Part shown: one piece after another, positions 26,189 to 33,502 of the stretch | Numbering within the stretch: position 1 is the stretch's first letter | Layout of the letters: every line of letters starts with the position of its first letter | From: Hungatella sp. UBA5385 | GTDB taxonomy: Bacteria > Bacillota > Clostridia > Lachnospirales > Lachnospiraceae | Direction of reading: 5' to 3' | Assembly: GCA_002409995.1 (NCBI GenBank) | Contig: DHOR01000010.1 | Coordinates: 67,467-131,466, forward strand | Length of the DNA stretch: 64,000 bases | The notes under the pieces: generated by a model | The model's database searches: none | What the model saw: only the letters and a program-made list of their open reading frames with translations | Told to the model about the DNA's origin: nothing | Translations under genes and position numbers: made by a program

Positions 26189-26635
26189 ATGGCATATCAA
26201 TTAAAGGAAGTAACGATCAGAACTAATAATACAGAGGAAGGCATGAAGAAAATCGGTGAGCTGTGGAAGGCAGTTATGAATGGAAATCTGCCTGTGCTTT
26301 TTGACAGTGAGGATACATTGCTTGAGGATGTTTTCCCTGTAGCCAGATACAGCAATTTTGTAAGTGACCATACAGATGATTATGATCTTACCATTATCAG
26401 TGCTGATTCCGGATTCTTAGAAGGTCTGGAAGAGGGCGTAAGTAAAGGGATTTATAAGAAATACCAGGCATCTGATGACAATGGAAATGTAGGGCTGTGT
26501 ACGGAAAAGGTATGGGAAGAGGCATGGAGTGATTCTGTTATCCGGTCATATAGAGAAGATTATGAATACAGTGTTCCGGCAGAATTTTCAGGAGATGGGA
26601 AAGCGTATTGTTATCTGTATATTTCAATTAAATAG
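26189..26635 (+). CDS. Conserved hypothetical protein, possibly effector-binding-like
   Basis: A 148-aa soluble acidic protein. I see no definite family; its alpha-beta pattern and the ending YEYSVPAEFSGDGKAYCYLY faintly recall stand-alone effector-binding (GyrI-like) domains. The ATG at 26189 has GGAG 6 bases upstream; a TTG start four codons earlier is not needed. It is monocistronic, ending at a strong terminator. Confidence 0.75.
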   Translation: MAYQLKEVTIRTNNTEEGMKKIGELWKAVMNGNLPVLFDSEDTLLEDVFPVARYSNFVSDHTDDYDLTIISADSGFLEGLEEGVSKGIYKKYQASDDNGNVGLCTEKVWEEAWSDSVIRSYREDYEYSVPAEFSGDGKAYCYLYISIK

Positions 26636-26641
26636 TAGATT

Positions 26642-26680
26642 AAAAGCCATGATTCTATCATAAGAGTCATGGCTTTTTCG
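26642..26680 (+). terminator. Intrinsic terminator
   Basis: AAAAGCCATGA pairs with TCATGGCTTTT and is followed by T residues. Confidence 0.88.
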
Positions 26681-26803
26681 TAAGAAAAATGTAAATACAG
26701 TTTATAAATTGTTTATGGGGATGTTATATCCCTGTTATTTTCATACTTTATGATATCGGTACACCCAAAGTAAAACAAATAAACAAAGGAGTGATTTGAT
26801 ATT

Positions 26804-28276
26804 ATGAAACAAAAAACAAAAGCAGCAGCAGTACTTAGTGCAGCAGTGGTATTAACAATGGGGGCAGCCTTCACCTCAATGGCAGCATGGCAGCAGGAAG
26901 ACAATAGATGGGTTTTCACGGATAACAGAGGGAACAGGGTGACAGACAGCTGGAGACAATCCGGTGGAAATTATTTTTATCTGGATTCTAATGGTATCAT
27001 GGCAACTGACCGCTGGGTGGATGATACTTATTATGTAGATATAAACGGAGTGCGTGTATCAGACCGTTGGGTGCAGGTGGAAGAAGGAACAGAAGATGCT
27101 CCAAATTCAGATGGCGGCTGGTATTATTTAGATTCCAATGGACGTGCGGTCACAGAAGGCTGGAGAACTATTAACGACCAGCGCTATCATTTTGACTCTG
27201 ATGGAACCATGCAGTATGGTTGGTTCAATGACGAGGATAACCTGTATTATTTAGGCGATGAGAATGATGGAGCAGCAAAGACTGGCTGGCTGAATCTGGA
27301 ATATGATGAGGATGAAGGCCAGGAGGACGGGACTGTGGCAGAACAAAGCAGTACAGGAACCTGGTATTATTTCCAGGCCAATGGCAGAGCTGTAAAAGCA
27401 ACGGGTGATAACAGTTATATAAACAGAACCATCAATGGTTTCAGATACTATTTTGATGAAAATGGTGCCATGGCAACTGGCTGGGTAGCCATTGGGGAAC
27501 GTGAAGAGGGTGATATGACCGGAATCAGTACCCTGAAGTATTTTGGAGACAGCAGCAGTGGTCAGATGGCAAGAGGTTGGAGATACTTAACCGATGATCC
27601 GGAAGATTCTAGTGATAATGATCAGGATTTCAGCTTCGGTGTAGCAACTTCCAGCAATGCAACTCCAAACAATGCACAATTTGATGGAGATGGAGCATGG
27701 TATTATTTTAATAACAGTGGTGTTCCGGCTTATTTAGACGAGAATGCTACTTCTTTAACCAATGCAACAACCAGAATTAATGGTCACAGATACTTCTTTG
27801 ATGAATATGGACGCATGAAGAGTGGTCTGATTGGATTTACACAGCCAGACGGAACAGTTATCAATGCATACTTTGGTTCAGATGATTCTGATGGAACGAT
27901 GAAAAACAACCGCCAGACGAATGTTATCGAAGAAGATGGCGTACGTTCTACATTCTATTTTACTACAACAGGTGGATACACCGGTGCGAGAAGCGGTTAC
28001 TTATATAACCAGGGAAAACTGGTACAGGCAGAGGATGGAGAGGATATCCAGGTATTTGAGGTTGATGGGCGACTCTATCTTGTGAATAAAGCCGGAAGAT
28101 TCCAGGATTCCAATCGCGCTTACAGGGCAGATAGAGAATACCGCTATGAATACAATAACGGAACCATCTATTATATTAATGCGGATAGAGAACGTCTTGG
28201 CGAAGTGACAAGCGGGGAGCGTTTGCCTGAGATTTCTTATGAAGCTGTTTACACTTTATATGGTTCAGTAGAATAA
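26804..28276 (+). CDS. Secreted protein made of cell-wall-binding (choline-binding-like) repeats
   Basis: A 490-aa exported protein. A signal peptide of about 27 residues ends SMAAW. The rest is a chain of ~20-residue aromatic repeats of the WYYLDSNGRAVTEGW type (W-Y-Y-x5-G-x-x-x-x-G-W), as found in choline-binding and glucan-binding proteins that stick to the cell wall or polysaccharides. Repeats are interrupted by acidic or Ser/Asn-rich inserts. No catalytic domain is visible. AAAGGAG precedes the start and a hairpin follows the stop. Confidence 0.9.
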   Translation: MKQKTKAAAVLSAAVVLTMGAAFTSMAAWQQEDNRWVFTDNRGNRVTDSWRQSGGNYFYLDSNGIMATDRWVDDTYYVDINGVRVSDRWVQVEEGTEDAPNSDGGWYYLDSNGRAVTEGWRTINDQRYHFDSDGTMQYGWFNDEDNLYYLGDENDGAAKTGWLNLEYDEDEGQEDGTVAEQSSTGTWYYFQANGRAVKATGDNSYINRTINGFRYYFDENGAMATGWVAIGEREEGDMTGISTLKYFGDSSSGQMARGWRYLTDDPEDSSDNDQDFSFGVATSSNATPNNAQFDGDGAWYYFNNSGVPAYLDENATSLTNATTRINGHRYFFDEYGRMKSGLIGFTQPDGTVINAYFGSDDSDGTMKNNRQTNVIEEDGVRSTFYFTTTGGYTGARSGYLYNQGKLVQAEDGEDIQVFEVDGRLYLVNKAGRFQDSNRAYRADREYRYEYNNGTIYYINADRERLGEVTSGERLPEISYEAVYTLYGSVE

Positions 28277-28315
28277 GAAGGGTTTCTCTCATAATTAATA
28301 AACTTCATCACAATA

Positions 28316-28370
28316 ACGCGGCATGTGGTTCTTTCCTGTAAATGGAGGCCATATACCGCGTACTTTATAT
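28316..28370 (+). terminator. Hairpin after the repeat-protein gene
   Basis: ACGCGGCATGTGG pairs with CCATATACCGCGT (one mismatch, one G-U pair). The following T run is weak, so termination is likely but not certain. Confidence 0.5.
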
Positions 28371-28411
28371 GATTGGAAATTTAAAGGATGACTATAATAA
28401 AAATACCATAC

Positions 28412-28454
28412 TTGTATACCAGCTCTTGACCGCCACTGATCTTTTCTCTATAAT
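28412..28454 (+). promoter_or_regulatory. Promoter of gntR with a FadR-type operator
   Basis: TTGACC (28426-28431), 17-base spacer, TATAAT (28449-28454). TTGTATACCA at 28412-28421 fits the FadR-subfamily operator pattern T-N-GTATAC-N-A and recurs in the promoter of the downstream uxuA. Confidence 0.7.
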
Positions 28455-28487
28455 AAAGAAATAGATGAAAAAGGAGAACTAGATGCC

Positions 28488-29168
28488 ATGCGTATATTAG
28501 AACGTTTGCCCAGGGAAACCGGCAGGGAATATGCCCTTAGAGTATTAAAAGACAATATCATTCATCTTGATCTGGTTCCAGGAAGCATGATCAGTGAAAA
28601 TGAGCTGGCAGCACAGCTTAGTCTGTCCAGAACCCCTGTGAGAGAGGCGTTAATTGAGCTGGCAAAGGGGAAAATAGTTGAGGTTTATCCTCAGAGAGGC
28701 AGTGTGGTATCTCTTATTGACTATAATCTGGTGGAAGAAGCCCGCTTCATGCGCAATGTTCTGGAATGTGCAGTGGTACAGCTGAACTGCGAAATGATAA
28801 CTCCGGAGTGGTCTGCTAAACTGGAGGAAAATATAAAGCTGCAGGAGTTTTATCTGGAAAACCGCTCTCCTGTTAAGCTTTTGGAGCTGGATAATGAATT
28901 TCATCAGATTCTTTTTGATATGGCAAACAAGCCTCAGATCTATCTGCTGATGGAAAGTATTACCATTCATTTTGACAGAGTGAGAAGCATGTCGTTATCT
29001 ACAGTGAAGGAGCTAAAGCTGGTATCTGATCACAGGGCAATTGTAGATGCCATTAAGGCAGGAGATAAAGAAACTGCCAAAAATGAGATGGAAAAGCATT
29101 TGTCCAGATATAAAATTGATGAACAGGCGCTGAGAAGTGAATATAATCAGTATTTTAAGCCAGAATAA
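28488..29168 (+). CDS. GntR-family regulator, FadR subfamily (likely uxu repressor)
   Basis: A 226-aa regulator. The N-terminal winged helix is typical (ISENELAAQLSLSRTPVREALIEL). Residues ~90-215 form an FCD ligand domain with the metal/ligand residues in LLELDNEFHQILFDMANKP and LVSDHRAIVDAIKAGD. FCD proteins of the UxuR/ExuR type bind hexuronate intermediates. The gene precedes uxuA-uxuB and shares an operator motif with them. AAAAGGAG supports the ATG at 28488. Confidence 0.92.
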   Translation: MRILERLPRETGREYALRVLKDNIIHLDLVPGSMISENELAAQLSLSRTPVREALIELAKGKIVEVYPQRGSVVSLIDYNLVEEARFMRNVLECAVVQLNCEMITPEWSAKLEENIKLQEFYLENRSPVKLLELDNEFHQILFDMANKPQIYLLMESITIHFDRVRSMSLSTVKELKLVSDHRAIVDAIKAGDKETAKNEMEKHLSRYKIDEQALRSEYNQYFKPE

Positions 29169-29192
29169 AAATAGAATCCAATTTAGAACACA

Positions 29193-29238
29193 GGAAGGGT
29201 GATGCAAAACCAAAAGTTTTGTTAACCCTTCCTTTTGT
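29193..29238 (+). terminator. Intrinsic terminator after gntR
   Basis: GGAAGGGT pairs with ACCCTTCC, with an inner AAAAC/GTTTT stem, followed by TTTTG. It separates gntR from the separately promoted uxuA-uxuB pair. Confidence 0.8.
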
Positions 29239-29288
29239 AACTTAGGAATTATAGATAAAAAAGAAAGTGAAAATTTGTGAAAAAGATA

Positions 29289-29317
29289 TTGAAATACTAG
29301 TATACAAGTTATATACT
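29289..29317 (+). promoter_or_regulatory. Promoter of uxuA-uxuB with operator in the spacer
   Basis: TTGAAA (29289-29294), 17-base spacer, TATACT (29312-29317). TAGTATACAA at 29298-29307, between the two hexamers, fits the FadR-type operator pattern, so GntR binding here would block RNA polymerase. Confidence 0.7.
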
Positions 29318-29370
29318 GTATATTAGGAAACAAATTTTCAAATATTATAAATATTTTGGAGGATATCCAT

Positions 29371-30462
29371 ATGAAGATGATTATGCGCTGGTTTCCCCAT
29401 GGAGACGACAGTGTAACACTGGAACAGATTCGTCAGGTTCCCGGTGTCAGCGGGGTAGCGACCTGTCTGCCTAAGATTCCGGTAGGAGAGGTATGGCCCC
29501 TTGAAGAGATTCTGGCTGTGAAGAATGAAGTGAATGCAGCAGGTCTTGAGATGGAAGTAATTGAAAGTGTCAACATTCACGAGGACATTAAAAAAGGTTT
29601 GCCAACCAGAGACCAATATATTGCCAACTATATTAAGACTCTGGAAAATCTGGGAAAAGCAGGAGTAAAATGTCTCTGCTATAATTTTATGCCAGTCATG
29701 GACTGGGCTCGAAGCGATCTGGCAGCACCCCTTGATGATGGCAGCTTTGTTATGGCATACCGCCATGAAGAAGTTCTTCAGATGAACCCTGAGAAGATGG
29801 CAAAGGCTATGGAAGGCAAGGCAAGAGGCTATTCCCTGCCAGGCTGGGAACCAGAACGTCTTGATGCCATGGCACGTGATATTGAATTTTACCAGAGCAT
29901 GACAAAAGAGCAGTACTGGGATAATATGAAGTATTTCCTGGATGCAGTTGTGCCTTATGCTGAGGAATACGATATTAAAATGGCAATTCACCCGGACGAT
30001 CCGCCCTGGCCTTTATATGGCCTTCCCAAAGTGATTACCAATTCGGAGAATATCCGTACTTTTCTGGATTTAAACAATAGCCAGTACAATGGTCTGACTC
30101 TTTGCACAGGAAGTCTTGGAAGCGATTTAAACAATGACCTTCCTGCCATGATGAGAGAATTTGGCTCTATGAAACGAATTCATTTTGCCCATGTTCGTAA
30201 TGTTCATCATTTAAATGAGAAGGATTTTGATGAAGCGGCTCATCTGTCTGCCTGCGGTGATTTAGATATGTATGCGATTATGGAAGCCTTGTATGAGTCA
30301 GGTTTTGATGGTTATATCAGACCTGATCACGGCAGAATGATCTGGGGAGAGCAGGCACGTCCTGGGTATGGCCTGTATGACAGAGCCATTGGCGCCAATT
30401 ATCTGCTTGGGCTTTGGGAGGCTATTGATAAGAGTTATAAAAAGAAGGGGGAAATCCAATGA
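29371..30462 (+). CDS. uxuA: Mannonate dehydratase (copy 2)
   Basis: A 363-aa enzyme of the same family as the gene at 22482, with MRWFPHGDDSVTLEQIRQV at the start, MAIHPDDPPW, TLCTGSLGSDLNND, HFAHVRNVHHL and IRPDHGRMIWGEQARPG. It converts mannonate to 2-keto-3-deoxygluconate. The ATG at 29371 has GGAGG 9 bases upstream; a TTG five codons earlier is an artefact. It overlaps uxuB by 4 bp (ATGA) and so is translationally coupled. Confidence 0.97.
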   Translation: MKMIMRWFPHGDDSVTLEQIRQVPGVSGVATCLPKIPVGEVWPLEEILAVKNEVNAAGLEMEVIESVNIHEDIKKGLPTRDQYIANYIKTLENLGKAGVKCLCYNFMPVMDWARSDLAAPLDDGSFVMAYRHEEVLQMNPEKMAKAMEGKARGYSLPGWEPERLDAMARDIEFYQSMTKEQYWDNMKYFLDAVVPYAEEYDIKMAIHPDDPPWPLYGLPKVITNSENIRTFLDLNNSQYNGLTLCTGSLGSDLNNDLPAMMREFGSMKRIHFAHVRNVHHLNEKDFDEAAHLSACGDLDMYAIMEALYESGFDGYIRPDHGRMIWGEQARPGYGLYDRAIGANYLLGLWEAIDKSYKKKGEIQ

Positions 30463-32075
30463 AAATGAATCATTTGAGTCTGGAACAAACATCTTTATGG
30501 GACGCAGCAGGCGTAAAACTGCCTAAATTTGATTGGAAGAAGATGTGTGAAACCACAGAAGAAAAACCTGTATGGGTACACTTTGGTGCGGGAAATATTT
30601 TCCGGGGCTACATTGCAGCTTTGCAGCAGCATCTGCTTAATGAAGGACTTGCAGAAAGCGGTATTATTGCAGCGGATACCTTTGACTTTGATATTATTAA
30701 TAAAATCTATGCTCCATACGACAGCATGACTATGATGGTCAGCTTAAAGCCTGACGGAACCATGGACCGTGAGATCATTGCCAGCGTGGCAAAAGGGGTT
30801 AGAGCTGATAGTTCAGATGAACAGGAATTTGAATATTTGAAGAAGGTATTTAGAAATCCTTCTCTTCAGATGGTTTCCTTTACCATTACTGAAAAAGGAT
30901 ATGCTCTTCAGGATTTGGAAGGAAATTATTTCCCAGTTGTAAAAGATGACATTGAACAGGGACCTGCAAAAGCACGCCATGCAATGAGCATTACAGCAGC
31001 TCTTCTCAATGAAAGATATAACGCAGGCGCAGTACCTGTGGCAGTTGTCAGCATGGATAACTGCAGCCATAACGGAGAGAAACTGAGAAACAGCGTTATT
31101 ACGGTTGCAAAGGAATGGAAGAATCAGGGATTTGTAGAGGAAGGCTTTTTAACATGGCTGGAAGATGAGAGTAAGGTTTCATTTCCATGGAGCATGATTG
31201 ATAAGATTACTCCACGTCCTGCTGAAGTGGTGGAAGAAGCCCTGAAAGCAGATGGAATTGAGGACATGGCTCCTATTATTACGTCTAAAAATACTTACAT
31301 CGCTCCATTTGTCAATGCAGAGGTTCCACAGTATCTGGTTGTAGAAGATCGTTTCCCTAATGGTCGTCCTGCTCTGGAAAAGGCGGGAGTATACATGACA
31401 GATCGTGAAACAGTTAATAAAACAGAGCGTATGAAGGTTACCACCTGTCTAAATCCTCTCCATACAGCACTTGCAGTTTATGGCTGTCTTCTTGGATATA
31501 CAAGCATTGCAGCAGAGATGAAGGACAAGGATTTAGTTAAACTGGTGGAGACAATTGGTTATAAAGAAGGAATGCCTGTAGTAACTGATCCGGGAATCTT
31601 GAGCCCCATGGATTTTATTCATGAGGTGATTGACAGCCGCCTTCCTAATCCATTTATTCCTGATGCGCCTCAGCGTATTGCCACTGATACTAGCCAGAAG
31701 ATTCCTATTCGTTTTGGTGAGACAATTAAATCCTATGTGGCAGATGAGAAACTGGATGTGAAGAGCTTAAAGGCTATACCTCTGGCAATTGCCGGCTGGC
31801 TGCGCTATCTTCTTGGAGTTGATGATGAAGGAAATGTTATGGAAGTCAGCAGTGATCCAATGCTTCCTGAGTTAAAAGAGAAACTATCCGGTGTGACTTT
31901 AGGAAATCCTGACAGCTGTGATGGTAAGCTGGAGTCTGTCTTATCAAATGCTGCTCTCTTTGGACTTGATCTGACAGAGGCTGGATTATCAGAGATTATA
32001 ATTACCATGGTGAAACAGATGTTAGAAGGTCCGGGAGCTGTGCGGAAAACTTTGCAGAGCTATTTAGGGGAATAA
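30459..32075 (+). CDS. uxuB: Fructuronate reductase, mannitol dehydrogenase family
   Basis: A 538-aa long-chain polyol dehydrogenase. The nucleotide region reads VWVHFGAGNIFRGYIAAL near residue 42; VSMDNCSHNGEKLR and a later KTERMKVTTCLNPLHTALA hold the catalytic Lys and Asn/His region of the family. It reduces D-fructuronate to D-mannonate with NADH, feeding the coupled uxuA. It is unrelated in fold to the SDR enzyme at 23569. A terminator follows. Confidence 0.93.
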   Translation: MKMNHLSLEQTSLWDAAGVKLPKFDWKKMCETTEEKPVWVHFGAGNIFRGYIAALQQHLLNEGLAESGIIAADTFDFDIINKIYAPYDSMTMMVSLKPDGTMDREIIASVAKGVRADSSDEQEFEYLKKVFRNPSLQMVSFTITEKGYALQDLEGNYFPVVKDDIEQGPAKARHAMSITAALLNERYNAGAVPVAVVSMDNCSHNGEKLRNSVITVAKEWKNQGFVEEGFLTWLEDESKVSFPWSMIDKITPRPAEVVEEALKADGIEDMAPIITSKNTYIAPFVNAEVPQYLVVEDRFPNGRPALEKAGVYMTDRETVNKTERMKVTTCLNPLHTALAVYGCLLGYTSIAAEMKDKDLVKLVETIGYKEGMPVVTDPGILSPMDFIHEVIDSRLPNPFIPDAPQRIATDTSQKIPIRFGETIKSYVADEKLDVKSLKAIPLAIAGWLRYLLGVDDEGNVMEVSSDPMLPELKEKLSGVTLGNPDSCDGKLESVLSNAALFGLDLTEAGLSEIIITMVKQMLEGPGAVRKTLQSYLGE

Positions 32076-32139
32076 TGATACTTAACAAGAGAGCCGGAGA
32101 CTGAGGCAAATCAGTCGCTGGCAAAGTGTTACTATATTT

Positions 32140-32182
32140 AAAATAGCGCCTTACTTTGTCAGAGTGGGGGCGCTATTTTTTG
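32140..32182 (+). terminator. Intrinsic terminator after uxuB
   Basis: AAATAGCGCC pairs perfectly with GGCGCTATTT and continues into a T run. Confidence 0.88.
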
Positions 32183-32348
32183 TATAAAAGAGTAATAATT
32201 GTATTATGTTATCTTCGCTTAGGATCTCCGGTTTTATCGTGTTTTATTACGCAGCTTCAGCGAGATATTTCTTTGTTCACAATTTAGACCGCAGGCAGAA
32301 AAAAGCGGATATTCTCTTTGTTTATACTCCATTACGTTTCCCCCTCAC

Positions 32349-32981
32349 TCATTTGTTTTTCTTATATGAAATACATGCAAACCACACTATGGCAAGTATG
32401 CCTGCAAACAATCCCACCAGCGGCAGAATGAAATTAACAGGCGCAGGGAGAAAAATCCCAACTAAAAATAACAATCCAATTACTAAGAATACCCAACCGC
32501 TGAAGCGATGCGTTTTTACCCAGACCACTTCACTGGACAGTGTCCATGGGAGACGGATGCCCAAAACATAATTTGGTTTGACCTTTGGCATATAGTTTCC
32601 AATAAACAGCATTAGAATTCCAAGTATAGCAAATATAATTTCGGTTGTCGGCACCGAAATGCCAAATGCCGTTACTGCGGTAATAGTGAGAAGTGCTGCC
32701 ATCAACAGAGACAGTAAAACCATCAGTCCAGGATAAATTTTGCCGGATTTCTCTATGTTTTCACCTTTTGGTGTGATTCTCGGTGCCCAATGAAACAAAA
32801 GAGTTAATACAAGCGACAAAACGGGCAAAGCAAATATAAATTCTTTGCCCGCAGACCCATCAACAGCACCAGATATATTCCAGTGGATGGGTATCTGCTC
32901 CGGCAAATAAGGAAAAAGAACTATTGCCGCTATAAACTCCAACGCAGTTATAATCATTGATATAATAAATGCTTTTTTCAT
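32349..32981 (-). CDS. SdpI-family membrane protein
   Basis: A 210-aa protein with about six hydrophobic segments. The N-terminal part has the DUF1648 signature LPEQIPIHWNISGAVDGSAGKE, and the C-terminal half has GNYMPKVKPNYVLGIRLPWTL with WVKTHRFSGWVFL, both typical of SdpI. In Bacillus subtilis SdpI gives immunity to the SdpC toxin and controls SdpR by holding it at the membrane. The gene follows the ArsR-type regulator by 3 bp. No sdpABC genes are nearby. Confidence 0.92.
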   Translation of the reverse strand: MKKAFIISMIITALEFIAAIVLFPYLPEQIPIHWNISGAVDGSAGKEFIFALPVLSLVLTLLFHWAPRITPKGENIEKSGKIYPGLMVLLSLLMAALLTITAVTAFGISVPTTEIIFAILGILMLFIGNYMPKVKPNYVLGIRLPWTLSSEVVWVKTHRFSGWVFLVIGLLFLVGIFLPAPVNFILPLVGLFAGILAIVWFACISYKKNK

Positions 32982-32984
32982 AAT

Positions 32985-33251
32985 TTAATTATCTCCCTTC
33001 AGGTTAATCATCCAGTTCATAACATCCTCAAACAGCGAAGTGTTCAGGGTATAGATAATAAAGGTTCCGTTTCGGGTGCTGTCAATGAGCCCTGCCTTTT
33101 TCAGCACAGATAAGTGGTGCGATATTGTTGCATCTCTTAAGTCAAAGGCCGCCGCGATTTCCCCAGCGGTGAGGGACTTTTCTTTTAGCATATCCAAGAT
33201 TTTTCTCCGTACTGGGTCAGAGAGGGCCTTTAGGGTTTCGGTCATTCCCAT
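32985..33251 (-). CDS. ArsR-family repressor, SdpR-like
   Basis: An 88-aa winged-helix repressor: TETLKALSDPVRRKILDMLK, AGEIAAAFDLRDATISHHLS and the wing STRNGTFIIYTLN. No metal-binding Cys motif is present, which fits SdpR rather than ArsR sensors. The start at 33251 has AGGTG 6 bases upstream; a start six codons earlier lacks one. It is the first gene of the sdpR-sdpI pair and should repress its own promoter through the inverted repeats upstream. Confidence 0.92.
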   Translation of the reverse strand: MGMTETLKALSDPVRRKILDMLKEKSLTAGEIAAAFDLRDATISHHLSVLKKAGLIDSTRNGTFIIYTLNTSLFEDVMNWMINLKGDN

Positions 33252-33275
33252 GCAATCACCTAATTTCATTTTGTT

Positions 33276-33338
33276 ATTTAGATATCTATCTAAATATAAT
33301 TTAACAAATATCTAAATACATGTCAAGAGGTATTTAGA
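33276..33338 (-). promoter_or_regulatory. sdpRI promoter with two inverted-repeat operators
   Basis: On the minus strand TTGACA (33321-33326), a 17-base spacer and TAAATT (33298-33303) form the promoter. ATTTAGATA-TC-TATCTAAAT at 33276-33295 is a perfect inverted repeat, and TCTAAATAC (33311-33319) with GTATTTAGA (33330-33338) is a second one spanning the -35. Both share the half-site ATTTAGA, so SdpR autorepression is likely. Confidence 0.75.
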
Positions 33339-33502
33339 CGTATACCAGACGTACCTGGATGCAGGAGATTGGTATCCATGAAGATATAAACATTGCTGTA
33401 GATTAACCCTCCACTATACCACCAATGTTTAATTTGATAGTATTCTTTTGTCTCCGGTAACTAATTGTTAATATTTGAATTTTGAAACAGGAGAAGAAAA
33501 AG

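Noticed and set aside
29338..29991. 217-codon minus-strand frame
   Set aside because: Antisense to the second uxuA; unlike any protein family and extends into its promoter region.
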